Assembly (NCBI GenBank): GCA_028686145.1
Contig: JAQUCQ010000009.1
Coordinates: 1 to 25,332 of the forward strand
Origin: Desulfuromonadaceae bacterium
GTDB lineage: Bacteria > Desulfobacterota > Desulfuromonadia > Geobacterales > Pseudopelobacteraceae
Reading direction: 5' to 3'
DNA length: 25,332 nt
The position numbers were made by a program, and so were the translations under genes. Positions within the stretch are counted from its first letter, which is position 1, and every line of letters starts with the position of its first letter. The notes beneath the pieces were generated by a model that saw nothing but the letters and a program-made list of their open reading frames with translations, did not search any database and was not told the origin of the DNA. Shown in pieces: positions 7,808 to 16,316 of the stretch.

Positions 7808-8931
7808 GTCATCAAAATCTTGTTTTTAAGTATCAGCATTTCAAACGCCAGCGACGCCTTGTAAACCACTCTCTGAAGCTCAAGCAACCGTTTTCCAAGC
7901 GCTTCCATTTCGCCCGAAACAACCACGGCAGCCACGACTTTATTGAGCAAGATAATCGGCAGAACCAAAAGCGGCGTCGTAGACAAGGTCCGCAGGGTTT
8001 TAAGAATTTGCATGTTCTCAGGTGTCTGAATCAACGTGCCCATTGAAAATTGACGTGTTTCAAGTACATCCCTCATGACGGACGGCTTACTGAGGAGAAT
8101 ATTCAGGTTCTCGAGCTCTTCAATGGGTTTTCCAGCAGCGGTGCCGCGCCAGCCAACCGCCATGTTGCCTCGAATAATAAACAAAGCACCACCACTGAAT
8201 TCCTGTTCCAGATATTTTATAAAAACGGTTGCAATCTGGTCACGGTTCTTTGCAGAGGCAAACTCGATTGAAAGTTGATCAATCGAATACCGTTCCCCCC
8301 CATGCAATTCTGTTGCATGAATATCGTCCGGAAGGTTTGCAAACCCTTCGAATTCGAGCGGAATTTCAACAGTACGTAGCTCCCCGCTTTCATTCATCAT
8401 CGGAAAGTCAATTTTAGCGGTTTTAATGCCCGCTTCGGTACTGAGAGGGGCTCGCTGTTTACTTGAAAGCTCTCCTTCGATCCGCAGGTAGCGAATATCC
8501 CCCCGTATCTGATAATATTTCGAAAGAGCCGAGGTAATCCGTACATCAGGTACAATATGCGGGTATATGAGGCATCCGGTAACAAACGACACTTCATCTA
8601 TCGCTTCAAAATCGGTCGGATCCGTCATCGCCAGCGCCAGTTTTTTCCCATCGATGTTGATCGGCACCACCCGGTGTTTACCTGCCAATTGAGCCGGAAC
8701 CAGCGCAATCACTCTCGGAGGTACTGATGACATAACACGGGGAGAAGCCGCGGGGACTCCAAGCTTCTCACTCAAAAAATGGCACAACTGTGCATCCGTT
8801 ATGACCCCCAGCTCAATAAGACTGCTCCCAAGTTTTGTGCCGAATATGGCCTGATTTTCAAGTGCCTCATCGAGCTGTTCCGGAGTAATCAGTTTTTCAT
8901 TCAGCAACAGTTCACCGAGTCTGACGGCCAT
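7804..8931 (-). CDS. MshEN (GspE N-terminal) domain protein with a C-terminal GAF-like region
   Basis: Protein of 375 residues related to the N-terminal domain of GspE/PilB/MshE, with no ATPase domain (no Walker A or B motifs). Residues 4-27 (begins RLGELLL, ends ALENQ) and 33-56 (begins KLGSSLIELG) are two similar 24-residue units separated by exactly five residues. This is the arrangement described for MshEN domains that bind c-di-GMP. The region to about 150 continues as a GspE_N fold (VVPINIDGKKLALAMTDPTD). From about 205 to the end the pattern resembles a GAF domain (FIKYLEQEFSGGALFII, then VLPIILLNKVVAAVVVSGE). GAGGAAAAA precedes the ATG. It sits 22 bases after gspN and overlaps nadD, so it may regulate secretion; that role is inferred. 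Confidence 0.82.
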   Translation of the reverse strand: MAVRLGELLLNEKLITPEQLDEALENQAIFGTKLGSSLIELGVITDAQLCHFLSEKLGVPAASPRVMSSVPPRVIALVPAQLAGKHRVVPINIDGKKLALAMTDPTDFEAIDEVSFVTGCLIYPHIVPDVRITSALSKYYQIRGDIRYLRIEGELSSKQRAPLSTEAGIKTAKIDFPMMNESGELRTVEIPLEFEGFANLPDDIHATELHGGERYSIDQLSIEFASAKNRDQIATVFIKYLEQEFSGGALFIIRGNMAVGWRGTAAGKPIEELENLNILLSKPSVMRDVLETRQFSMGTLIQTPENMQILKTLRTLSTTPLLVLPIILLNKVVAAVVVSGEMEALGKRLLELQRVVYKASLAFEMLILKNKILMT

Positions 8932-8953
8932 TTTTTCCTCTATTGCAGACAGC

Positions 8954-9796
8954 TTACAAGATTTGCGGCTTCAGCATTGTTCCCCTGATCGGCACCGAAT
9001 ACACTCCCGGCGAAGTCATAAACTTGGCCAGCAGCATAAAAACCACCTTCTGCTTTTCAAGAAATTCCGGTTTCGGCATAATATCAAGACGCATGTTAAG
9101 CAGGGTCTGTGCGGCATTGGTCCCTGAGGGAATAGTACCGGAAAGCCGCATGTAAATGCCGTCTCCTTCAAGGTTAAAACTCTCCAGGCGGGCCATTCCG
9201 TCAGTAACCCTTACCATTCCCTGTGTTTTAAGATTGGCAACATCGGGAAGCGGAAAGGCACCCAGCTTGACCCCGGAAAACGCGAGCTGTTTTACCTCCA
9301 GCTTAAGATCGCCGCTCAAACCTTTTTTCCCGCGCTGAAGTGACCCCTTACTCCAGAGATCCCCGGACACCTGTGCACCGAGAACTGTCTTGAAAAAGGG
9401 TATGTCGGCAAGTGATATGCCGTCTGCATCAAGGTCAAATGCATCGGCACCATTCAGGGCATAGGTAAGGTCCAGATGCCCCTTTCCGATAGTTGCCACT
9501 TCGGAAATGACCGCCCGGCCTGCTAAAAGCGGAAGCAGCAGTACTCTGATCCGCAACCGTTCACAGCTCAATAGCGGGCCCTGGGCTGATGACAATAACA
9601 GGTTGTCCCATGCCAGACCCGGCAGCACCGTCTTGTGAACCGCAGGTGAAAGCGTGAGGCCCTGTCGCGACAGAGCCACTGCAATCATGGCGTCAATCTT
9701 CGCCGCGGGGAAAAACAGGTAACAAAAAGACATGAACAGAATCAGACCTGCAGCCAGAAGAGCGACTCGCCGTGCCAGCAACGAAACTTTCATCAT
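8954..9796 (-). CDS. gspN: Type II secretion system protein GspN
   Basis: Inner-membrane protein of 280 residues resembling the GspN/T2SSN family found in some type II secretion clusters. A basic N-terminus and one hydrophobic helix (about 8-30) are followed by a mostly beta-rich periplasmic region (LSGDLKLEVKQLAFSG, VRVTDGMARLESFNLEGDGIYMRLSGTI). GspN is accessory in many systems and its role is not well understood. The ATG (two adjacent, 9796 and 9793) overlaps the gspM stop as ATGA. Assignment rests on sequence pattern together with its place after gspM, so it is less certain than for its neighbours. Confidence 0.82.
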   Translation of the reverse strand: MMKVSLLARRVALLAAGLILFMSFCYLFFPAAKIDAMIAVALSRQGLTLSPAVHKTVLPGLAWDNLLLSSAQGPLLSCERLRIRVLLLPLLAGRAVISEVATIGKGHLDLTYALNGADAFDLDADGISLADIPFFKTVLGAQVSGDLWSKGSLQRGKKGLSGDLKLEVKQLAFSGVKLGAFPLPDVANLKTQGMVRVTDGMARLESFNLEGDGIYMRLSGTIPSGTNAAQTLLNMRLDIMPKPEFLEKQKVVFMLLAKFMTSPGVYSVPIRGTMLKPQIL

Positions 9797-10341
9797 TTTG
9801 GTTGACCGGGTGCCGGTCTAAGCAGCGCCATAATAAGTGACAGATCGCAGCGGGATGGATCATCAATACGTACCCGCAGATTGCATTTGTTGATAACCAG
9901 AGGCCGACTGCCTTTTTCGAGTCGATAGAGCAGATTCACCGCTTCGTTGAGCGTCAAATCTTCAATGCGAATATCAGCCGCATCCGCTATAAAACCGTTC
10001 CGTTCTTCACTTTTAAGCGGCACTATTTTAATAGATTTCCCTTTGATCCCGGTATCTTCAATTATTTTAGCCGGTGAGTCATCCGGGCGGAGAGAAGCCA
10101 TGCGGCCTTTAAGCTGATCTGATGACTGCCGTGCTGAAAGGTAGGTAAGTTTGAGCGGCATCAGCTCTTTCAACACGGCTTCGCGGGCGGCACGTTTTTT
10201 TTCAAGCGTGGCCACTTTACTGTTGAGTGCCGACCACCCGACAGTTGCAGCCAACAATGCAATCAAGGCATAACCGAGCCAGAGGCGTGTCCGGGCATCA
10301 AGATCCTGCCACCATTCTCGAATAATCTCCAGAGGTCTCAT
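9793..10341 (-). CDS. gspM: Type II secretion system protein GspM
   Basis: Bitopic inner-membrane protein of 182 residues. It has a short cytoplasmic N-terminus (REWWQDLDARTRLW), one transmembrane helix (about 20-41), a coiled-coil-prone stretch (about 44-75) and a small periplasmic ferredoxin-like domain. GspM pairs with GspL and helps hold the GspE ATPase at the membrane platform. The sequence is poorly conserved, but the WW...R..R pattern before the helix, the topology, the length and the position directly after gspL all fit. Four-base ATGA overlaps join it to both gspL and gspN. Confidence 0.87.
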   Translation of the reverse strand: MRPLEIIREWWQDLDARTRLWLGYALIALLAATVGWSALNSKVATLEKKRAAREAVLKELMPLKLTYLSARQSSDQLKGRMASLRPDDSPAKIIEDTGIKGKSIKIVPLKSEERNGFIADAADIRIEDLTLNEAVNLLYRLEKGSRPLVINKCNLRVRIDDPSRCDLSLIMALLRPAPGQPK

Positions 10342-11648
10342 TTCGCCCCCTCCTTGAGTGTTCCCGTTAATCTGAAGGTAACCGTACCATCCGGGCGACT
10401 CTTGATTTCACCTAATTCTGATGTTGCCAGCAGCGGTGCAAGTGCAGCATTAAATGCATTGACCGCCTGAGCGGACGGTGCATCGCCTTTTATCCGCAGT
10501 TCGCTCCCCTCCAACTCGGCTTCATACAACCCATTGATGGTATTTCCTTTCGCCTCTGCCAATTTTTTCAAGACATCAAGATATCCACTCGTAGTATCAA
10601 CTCCGGCGAGCTTTCTGATTTCACCTTTGATTTCTGAAATTTCATCAACCGCTTTGGCCCGGGTTGGAAAAATCCCGTGGTAGATCTCTGCGATAGTTTT
10701 GTTCAGAGAAGATATATCCGTTGCAGCAGCACGATACTGCAACCCTTTGTTTATAAACAGCAGCGTAATGATGACCAGTGCGAGTATTCCGGTTAACATC
10801 AACTTCTTGCGCAGCTTGGCATCTCCGGCGGTCCAGGCCAGCTCACCCTGCCGGAAATTGGGGAGTGTTCCAGTATAGCTGGCGTGTGCCACGGCATAAA
10901 ACTCTGCCAGCTGGTGAAACGTTTCATCATTTTTGAACAGTTGCCCCAGCTCCGACGGTACTTCCAGCACCTCAACCGGTAACGGCAGGGTAGTGGCGTC
11001 AGCAAGTTCTTTCCCTGCTCCAACCAGACAGAGACGCGGTGGGAGCACCTCACCGGAGAGTTCCAGTGCCGACAGTGTGGCCGCAATCATTTGAGCGCTC
11101 AAAGCGGAATCAAACGCCCGGAAATAGGTCAGTTGTCCACCCTTCAACAGCGCCAGCGTAGTTCCGTCGCATACGGCACAGTCCGTAGGTACTCCCGGGA
11201 GTTTCGGCAGCGCAAAAGGGAGCGAACTGACAACGTGAGGCTCAATGCCGGCTTCCGCGAACTGTGCTATTGCCGCGCTGATATCGCTCTTGCGCGCCCA
11301 TAATGCAAGAAACTGATGCACACCGGCCGGAAGTACATCCAGCGTAAGTTCTTCGACCGGCAGCGCAACGTCACCCTGTAAGAGTGCCGGGATAACCTCG
11401 CGCACCTTACGGAGGTCGTTTAACTGAAGTGGCACGGAACGGTGCGCAAACAATGACGGTGGAAGGCAGAGCACAACTCGCGGGGAACCGCTCATTTTTT
11501 GAGCAACATTCCATACAGCATCAGCCAGCAGATGCTCTTCATCCAGATCGATTGATGCGGCTCCAATCAGTTCTGTGGAGCGGCGAGACACCTCGAAATG
11601 GGCAACAGTCAGCCGCTTCTCTTCAGCCTGCAGTATCAGATAGTCCAT
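10338..11648 (-). CDS. gspL: Type II secretion system protein GspL
   Basis: Inner-membrane platform protein of about 436 residues. The large cytoplasmic part (1-280) has the actin-like fold seen in GspL/PilM (VVLCLPPSLFAHRSVPL, CAVCDGTTLALLKGG) and in other systems recruits the ATPase GspE. The linker LPNFRQGELA is a GspL hallmark, followed by one transmembrane helix (about 283-301) and a periplasmic ferredoxin-like domain that binds GspM. The start was set at ATG 11648; a GTG at 11666 would add six residues, and the SD-like GGTGAGGG is rather far from the ATG, so the start is not certain. It follows gspK after 39 bases, the largest gap in the gsp block. Confidence 0.92.
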   Translation of the reverse strand: MDYLILQAEEKRLTVAHFEVSRRSTELIGAASIDLDEEHLLADAVWNVAQKMSGSPRVVLCLPPSLFAHRSVPLQLNDLRKVREVIPALLQGDVALPVEELTLDVLPAGVHQFLALWARKSDISAAIAQFAEAGIEPHVVSSLPFALPKLPGVPTDCAVCDGTTLALLKGGQLTYFRAFDSALSAQMIAATLSALELSGEVLPPRLCLVGAGKELADATTLPLPVEVLEVPSELGQLFKNDETFHQLAEFYAVAHASYTGTLPNFRQGELAWTAGDAKLRKKLMLTGILALVIITLLFINKGLQYRAAATDISSLNKTIAEIYHGIFPTRAKAVDEISEIKGEIRKLAGVDTTSGYLDVLKKLAEAKGNTINGLYEAELEGSELRIKGDAPSAQAVNAFNAALAPLLATSELGEIKSRPDGTVTFRLTGTLKEGAK

Positions 11649-11687
11649 GGTACGCTGTACCCTCACCTGCTGTAATGTATTCAGTTC

Positions 11688-12620
11688 TCAGTATTCCTGC
11701 CATGACAAAAACTTTCCGTCTGACAAGCGTGCAATTGCCTCAACCGTCCGGGCGGAATCCTTCACCCTGGCCACGGCGATGATTTTAAAAATATTACCTT
11801 TGACGGTTATATGAGCGAGTAGATTTCCGATGATAGTTTCCATCCCCGGTACCCGCGCAAGTTCTCCCGTCGATTTGAACGGTTGCAAACGCCGCTCTTC
11901 CATAATTCGCTCTGCCATCAGGTCATCAATACGATCGTCCAGCGCCTCCAAGACCTCTTTCGATGCTGTGTTTATATTGACTAATGCTAATGGCGAACCG
12001 GCCTGATTTGAATAAATCCTCAGGTACGGCCGCAACTGACCAACTATCTCGGGTGTAATCCCCTTGACCAGCGACAGTTCCGTCAGCGTCATCAGCGCAC
12101 TGTTGCGGGCGTTATACGCCGGTTTCAGCGTGCGGTAATAGGGTGTTTCAGCACCACCGGAACGGGGAAGATCATCAGGATCAATCCAGTCCGCGACTGA
12201 ACTCCAGATTTCTTCCGGCAGTTGCAGCCTCGTGCCAAGCCGCTTCAATGCATCTAGAGTGAATTGTTCATATTCTCCATTCTGCTGTACCAAACCGTTA
12301 ATGTTGATTTTACCACTTTCGTCGCTGATTGTAATTTCCAACGAACCGGCATCGTCATCCAGTTTGAGAGGAGCTGCCCAGCTATCGGACAGCGATGTAT
12401 AGGAACTACTGGAGAGTCCCATCTGCAAGAGCTTTGCCCCCCCCGTCACACCCGATTCAGCGAGAATTGAAGCCTGCTGTCCATCACGAAACCCGCGGCT
12501 GATTGAAGTATCCACATACACCTGGTGGATCATCTCGACCACGATGGCGACCATCAGCGCCGTTACAACCAATGTTAAAATCAGCGCAAAACCGGATTCA
12601 TTTTTCAACCGTCCCATCAT
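11688..12620 (-). CDS. gspK: Type II secretion minor pseudopilin GspK
   Basis: Large minor pseudopilin of 310 residues that caps the pseudopilus tip with GspI and GspJ. The prepilin leader is short and basic (MMGRLKNESG), cut before FALILTLVV. It lacks the Glu at position +5 that GspH, GspI and GspJ have, which is normal for GspK. The alpha-domain insertion typical of GspK is present (GKININGLVQQ, SVADWIDPDD, YRTLKPAYNARNSALMTLTEL), and its two DPDD/Asp-rich segments resemble the known Ca-binding area. A four-base ATGA overlap connects it to gspJ. Confidence 0.94.
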   Translation of the reverse strand: MMGRLKNESGFALILTLVVTALMVAIVVEMIHQVYVDTSISRGFRDGQQASILAESGVTGGAKLLQMGLSSSSYTSLSDSWAAPLKLDDDAGSLEITISDESGKININGLVQQNGEYEQFTLDALKRLGTRLQLPEEIWSSVADWIDPDDLPRSGGAETPYYRTLKPAYNARNSALMTLTELSLVKGITPEIVGQLRPYLRIYSNQAGSPLALVNINTASKEVLEALDDRIDDLMAERIMEERRLQPFKSTGELARVPGMETIIGNLLAHITVKGNIFKIIAVARVKDSARTVEAIARLSDGKFLSWQEY

Positions 12621-13234
12621 AGGCCGCTCACCCGCGGGGCAGAGAGCATTGTAAATGGTACCGGTTTCCCCTCTTCCTCAATCTGCACGGTCACCCGCAC
12701 ACTCGCAGGCAACTTATTGTTTATGGCGGTATCCCAACTTTTAACCCACTTGGACCCATCATAACACTCTACCAGAAAGGAGCTGATTTGGTCCATTTGC
12801 GGGTAGGCAGGAACCGTCGTCTCTTCGGAAAAAAGATCCTTTTCCTGGCGTGATAGGATGTTTTTTTTATCTTTTTCGTCAATTTGATATCTGACGGTAA
12901 CGATACCTGACTCGCTACGCCCCTGCCCATCAGGCGGTGCCAGTGTCGTTAACTCCAGGGTCGATGACTGGGCTCCAAAATTGTCACGGTCTTCCACCAC
13001 AAACCGGAGACGCTTATCGTTGTGATTAAATTCGGCAGACGATATTTCGCGGCGAATTAGATCAAGGGTAGCACCCAGCTCCCGTCGTGATTCCATCCCG
13101 CTTGAAGCGCGATCCCTTGCCCGTATGACGGTAAAGTAGCTGCCATAAAGCGCTGCGGTGAGAATGCCAAGCAAAACTACTGCAATCAGTACTTCCAGGA
13201 GGGTGAAACCACTATTTCGCGAAAAACGAGACAA
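12617..13234 (-). CDS. gspJ: Type II secretion minor pseudopilin GspJ
   Basis: Minor pseudopilin of about 205 residues with the prepilin signature SGFTLLEVLIAVVLLGI; cleavage should be after Gly9, leaving N-methylated Phe and Glu at +5. The start was set at a TTG (13234) because a near-perfect Shine-Dalgarno AAGGAGGT lies five bases upstream, inside the end of gspI. The longer alternatives (ATG 13252 or further upstream) lack such a site and would give a longer leader. The gene overlaps gspI by 23 bases and gspK by four. The globular domain (SRRELGATLDLIRREISSAE) is typical of GspJ. Confidence 0.92.
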   Translation of the reverse strand: MSRFSRNSGFTLLEVLIAVVLLGILTAALYGSYFTVIRARDRASSGMESRRELGATLDLIRREISSAEFNHNDKRLRFVVEDRDNFGAQSSTLELTTLAPPDGQGRSESGIVTVRYQIDEKDKKNILSRQEKDLFSEETTVPAYPQMDQISSFLVECYDGSKWVKSWDTAINNKLPASVRVTVQIEEEGKPVPFTMLSAPRVSGL

Positions 13235-13544
13235 GCGATACCTCCTTGCCATCACTGCCACGCCGCACCGTGACAACAAGTTTCTGCAGGCCGGGCAGAT
13301 CTGAAGGCAATACATCCGCTTTCCAGCTTAAATCCGGATGGGATGGAGCAAACGTTCCTTCACCTTTGGCAGGGGCCTGTGCCAACTCGTCTATCCGATA
13401 GCGGGCCAATAGCGTTAGGGTAGTTCTATCGCGTTCATTGGCAATGATTCCAAGATGGTAATTAACTGATGCCAGCAGCGTTAGAATAACACTCGCCATG
13501 ATCGCCAGGGACACCATCACTTCAAGAAGCGTAAATCCTCTCAT
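13212..13544 (-). CDS. gspI: Type II secretion minor pseudopilin GspI
   Basis: Minor pseudopilin of 110 residues, near the usual GspI size. The leader is only three residues (MRG) before FTLLEVMVSLAIMASVIL, with Glu at +5. The segment ANERDRTTLTLLARYRIDEL matches the GspI pattern after the helix, and the C-terminus is beta-strand rich (LQKLVVTVRRG). GspI starts assembly of the I-J-K tip complex in characterised systems. Its ATG overlaps the gspH stop by four bases and its 3' end overlaps gspJ by 23 bases. Confidence 0.93.
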   Translation of the reverse strand: MRGFTLLEVMVSLAIMASVILTLLASVNYHLGIIANERDRTTLTLLARYRIDELAQAPAKGEGTFAPSHPDLSWKADVLPSDLPGLQKLVVTVRRGSDGKEVSLVSFFAK

Positions 13545-14095
13545 GGCGGAGCCTCTAAATTCCCCTCATACTCCTTTACCTTGCCACCCGAGGGAAACAC
13601 CATAACAGTCCAGAACTTTCCTGCAGCAGAACGCAGATGAATGATGACAAAGTCTCGCACTCCCGCAGAACCAACATCAAGTCGCACATGACCATCACTG
13701 ACTTTCCCCAACCGCGGTATACTCACATCTGCGACTATTATTCCCTCTTTAACCGGTTGTTTTTGCAAAAAAGGGTCTGAGGGCTCTTTACCGCTTCCAT
13801 CCGCACCGATCTCATAAATCTTTACTGAATCTGTTCCCGGTTCCAGAGTAAGATAATAACCGGTTTGTGATGTGGCCGCCCTCTCTTGAACGTATCGAAG
13901 AGTCGAGGCCAGAGTCCGGGCGGATATCTTCAGATTTTCCTGGTCTGACGAGGGAAGGCGCGGGATGACAAGCAGCATCACCATACTGATGATCGCCAGC
14001 ACCACTACAATCTCGATCAGCGTAAAACCTGCGCGGTTATAGTTTCCCCGGTGCCGCAGTGTTGACTTTGAACACATATCAGGGTGACGTCTCAT
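13541..14095 (-). CDS. gspH: Type II secretion minor pseudopilin GspH (FimT-like)
   Basis: Pseudopilin of about 184 residues with the N-methylation motif AGFTLIEIVVVLAIISMVMLL after an unusually long basic leader of about 23 residues; Glu is at +5. The stretch LKISARTLASTLRYVQERAATSQTGYYLTLEPG is typical of the GspH/FimT family. The start is uncertain: ATG 14095 (used here), ATG 14077 or TTG 14113 are all in frame, and none has a strong ribosome binding site. It begins four bases after the rnd stop, so it may depend on read-through from that gene. It is the first gsp gene of the cluster. Confidence 0.9.
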   Translation of the reverse strand: MRRHPDMCSKSTLRHRGNYNRAGFTLIEIVVVLAIISMVMLLVIPRLPSSDQENLKISARTLASTLRYVQERAATSQTGYYLTLEPGTDSVKIYEIGADGSGKEPSDPFLQKQPVKEGIIVADVSIPRLGKVSDGHVRLDVGSAGVRDFVIIHLRSAAGKFWTVMVFPSGGKVKEYEGNLEAPP

Positions 14096-14099
14096 CAGC

Positions 14100-15212
14100 T
14101 TAGGCCATTGCAAGTATGCGCATCAACTCGTTACTGAAGAGATCTTTTTGCCACTTCCTCATACCCGGTATAAGAGCAAGCTCTTCTGTATCTCCACTCT
14201 GAGTATCCGCAACCGCTTCCAATAGCCAGTTTGGTGCCATAACACCAGGATCGAGCCCCAGTTCGACACAATATCTTTCCCGCCAGGTCTTAAGGTTTTT
14301 CAAGCGCTCCTTGACCCGTTCCTGCACTTCTTTTTTCCCATTGCGCGGGAAACATGGCAGTTTGCTTTCAGGTGTTGTCAATCCACATTCAACAGCAGCC
14401 AATATTCCAGCGCCATGGCGCTGAAGCTGACCCGACGTCATGCCCTTGACAAGTGACAGCTCATGGAGCGAATGAGGTTTGCACTCCGCTATTTCAATCA
14501 GGGTATCTGCTGACAAGACTTTGAATGGTGGGCGATCCAGGAGTTCTGACTGGCGATCCCGAAGCTGCAGTAATTCTTCAAGAATTGCCAGGCTGTGCCC
14601 TCGTAACTTACTGGCACCTTTGCAATAAAGAAATAACGGACCATCTTTTTCCGTTACCCGTGCCTGACAGATTAGTCGGCATTCTTCTTCAAGCCATGTC
14701 ACACGACCTTTTTGTTCCAACTCTGCCCGGAATTGATCATATAAAGGGAGCAGATCCGATGTGTCGGCTACTGCATACGCACACATTTCGCGGCTTAAGG
14801 GACGTTTACTCCAATCAGCCTTCTGATATTTTTTATCCAATTCGATTCCAAAACGCATCTTCAGAAGTGCAGCTAGACCAAACTCCGCAATATTTAGAAA
14901 TCGTGCGGCAACCATGGTATCAAACAGATTCGAAACCTCGATGCCAAAGTCTCTATGCAATGAACGGATGTCATAGTCAGCCCCATGCATAACAACGACA
15001 ATATCTGGATTAGCAAGCGGAGCTGCCAACGGAGAAAGGGTTGGCAGCGCGAGCGGGTCTATCAACCAGCTCTGGTGACGGGTTGACACCTGAACAAGGC
15101 AGACTTTTTCCCGATAGTGATGGAGAGAATCCATCTCCAGATCAACGGCAATTTCTGTCTGCTGTGAGAGAATAGTAGCAATTTCGTCTAAGCGCACCGT
15201 GGTGGTAATCAT
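14100..15212 (-). CDS. rnd: Ribonuclease D-type 3'-5' exonuclease with HRDC domains
   Basis: Exoribonuclease that trims 3' ends of tRNA and other stable RNAs. The DEDDy catalytic residues are visible (numbering from ATG 15212): Asp24 and Glu26 in AVDLEMDSL, Asp81 in HGADYDIRSL, and Tyr146 with Asp150 in YAVADTSDLL. Two HRDC-like regions follow (about 205-275, ending LVKGMTSGQLQRHG, and the last 60 residues, ending LIPGMRKWQKDL), matching the RNase D layout and length (370 residues). An alternative TTG start at 15248 has a good AGGGAG site and overlaps the mqnC stop as TTGA; it adds 12 residues outside the domain. It lies between mqnC and gspH and has no evident functional link to secretion. 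Confidence 0.92.
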   Translation of the reverse strand: MITTTVRLDEIATILSQQTEIAVDLEMDSLHHYREKVCLVQVSTRHQSWLIDPLALPTLSPLAAPLANPDIVVVMHGADYDIRSLHRDFGIEVSNLFDTMVAARFLNIAEFGLAALLKMRFGIELDKKYQKADWSKRPLSREMCAYAVADTSDLLPLYDQFRAELEQKGRVTWLEEECRLICQARVTEKDGPLFLYCKGASKLRGHSLAILEELLQLRDRQSELLDRPPFKVLSADTLIEIAECKPHSLHELSLVKGMTSGQLQRHGAGILAAVECGLTTPESKLPCFPRNGKKEVQERVKERLKNLKTWRERYCVELGLDPGVMAPNWLLEAVADTQSGDTEELALIPGMRKWQKDLFSNELMRILAMA

Positions 15213-15244
15213 TTCGCAGGTTCCAGCCTGCCTATGGAAAGAAC

Positions 15245-16297
15245 TCAAACCGGAAACTCCCTAACAATTGAATATGTCGTGGTACGCTGCGCCGCCCGAA
15301 ATCCGGCGCCGTGTATCAGAGTGATCATTTCTTCTTGTGACATGCAGAAACTGCAGCCAGCCGCAGCTACAACATTTTCTTCCAGCATTGTACCGCCCAG
15401 ATCATTACCACCGAAAAAGAGCGCCACCGAGGCCATTTTTGCGCCTTGAGTGACCCAACTGGCTTGAATGTTGGGGATATTATCCAATACGATCCGCGAT
15501 AACGCAAGTACCTTCAAATAATCTACACCGGTGGCTGTGATCCCTCCCAGCTCCGTATTACCGGGTTGGTAGGTCCACGGAATAAATGCCGTAAATGAGC
15601 CCCCCTGGTCCTGAATTTCGCGTATCCGGAACAGATGTTCAACAATGTCTTCCGATGTTTCACTGCTCCCAAACATCATAGTGGCCGTCGTCGGCATGCC
15701 AAGACGGGCCGCTTTAAGCATTACTTCGCCCCACTGTTTCCAGCCGATTTTTTTGGGAGATATTTTGTTGCGCACCTCGTCAACCAGGATCTCCGCCCCG
15801 CCTCCCGGAATCGAGTCAAGACCGGCATTTTTGAGACGTACCAGCGTTTCATCAAGTGTAAGTGATGAGTTGGCTGCAATACATGTCACTTCCGCCGGAG
15901 AGAGGGAGTGGTTCTGTACTGCAGGAAAGCGCATCTTTATTTCTCTGAAGAGTTCTTCAAAATATCCAATTTTCAGGTCCGGGTTAAGCCCGCCCTGCAT
16001 CAGCAGTTGAGTCCCTCCCTGGGCCACAAGTTCGGCTATCTTTTCGTAAATCTGCTCACGGGGCAGAATATATGCATCTTCAGCATCTTTCGTTCGGTAA
16101 AAAGCACAAAATGAACATTTCGAGTCACAAATATTAGTATAGTTTACATTGCGATCAACAACAAACGTGACAATATTGTCAGGATGAAGTTTCCGCCTTA
16201 TTTGGTCAGCGCTCTTCCCGAGAGACAGTAGATCCTCTCTCATAAAGAGATCAAGCGCTGCAGCACGATCAATTCTATCATCAACCGTTTTTTTCAT
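15245..16297 (-). CDS. mqnC: Cyclic dehypoxanthinyl futalosine synthase (radical SAM)
   Basis: Radical SAM enzyme of the futalosine menaquinone pathway; it cyclises dehypoxanthine futalosine. The 350-residue protein has the Fe-S motif CDSKCSFC (Cys57, Cys61, Cys64) inside NYTNICDSKCSFCAFYR. It also has the MqnC-type segments LLMQGGLNPDL, IPGGGAEIL and FIPWTYQPGNTELGG, and NIQASWVTQGAKMASVALFFGGNDLGGTMLEE in its C-terminal half. These favour MqnC over the related MqnE. The ATG at 16297 was chosen because AGGA lies eight bases upstream. The gene starts 19 bases after the thioesterase stop. Other mqn genes are not in the window. Confidence 0.92.
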   Translation of the reverse strand: MKKTVDDRIDRAAALDLFMREDLLSLGKSADQIRRKLHPDNIVTFVVDRNVNYTNICDSKCSFCAFYRTKDAEDAYILPREQIYEKIAELVAQGGTQLLMQGGLNPDLKIGYFEELFREIKMRFPAVQNHSLSPAEVTCIAANSSLTLDETLVRLKNAGLDSIPGGGAEILVDEVRNKISPKKIGWKQWGEVMLKAARLGMPTTATMMFGSSETSEDIVEHLFRIREIQDQGGSFTAFIPWTYQPGNTELGGITATGVDYLKVLALSRIVLDNIPNIQASWVTQGAKMASVALFFGGNDLGGTMLEENVVAAAGCSFCMSQEEMITLIHGAGFRAAQRTTTYSIVREFPV

Positions 16298-16316
16298 AAC
16301 GTAATCCTGATTATTT

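Noticed and set aside
14525..14992. 155-codon open frame on the plus strand opposite rnd
   Set aside because: Antisense shadow of a well-supported RNase D gene; no family resemblance.
15245..16297. Calling this radical SAM gene mqnE (aminofutalosine synthase)
   Set aside because: The CAFYR cysteine-motif context and the QASWVTQGAKMASVALFFGGNDLGG segment fit MqnC better.
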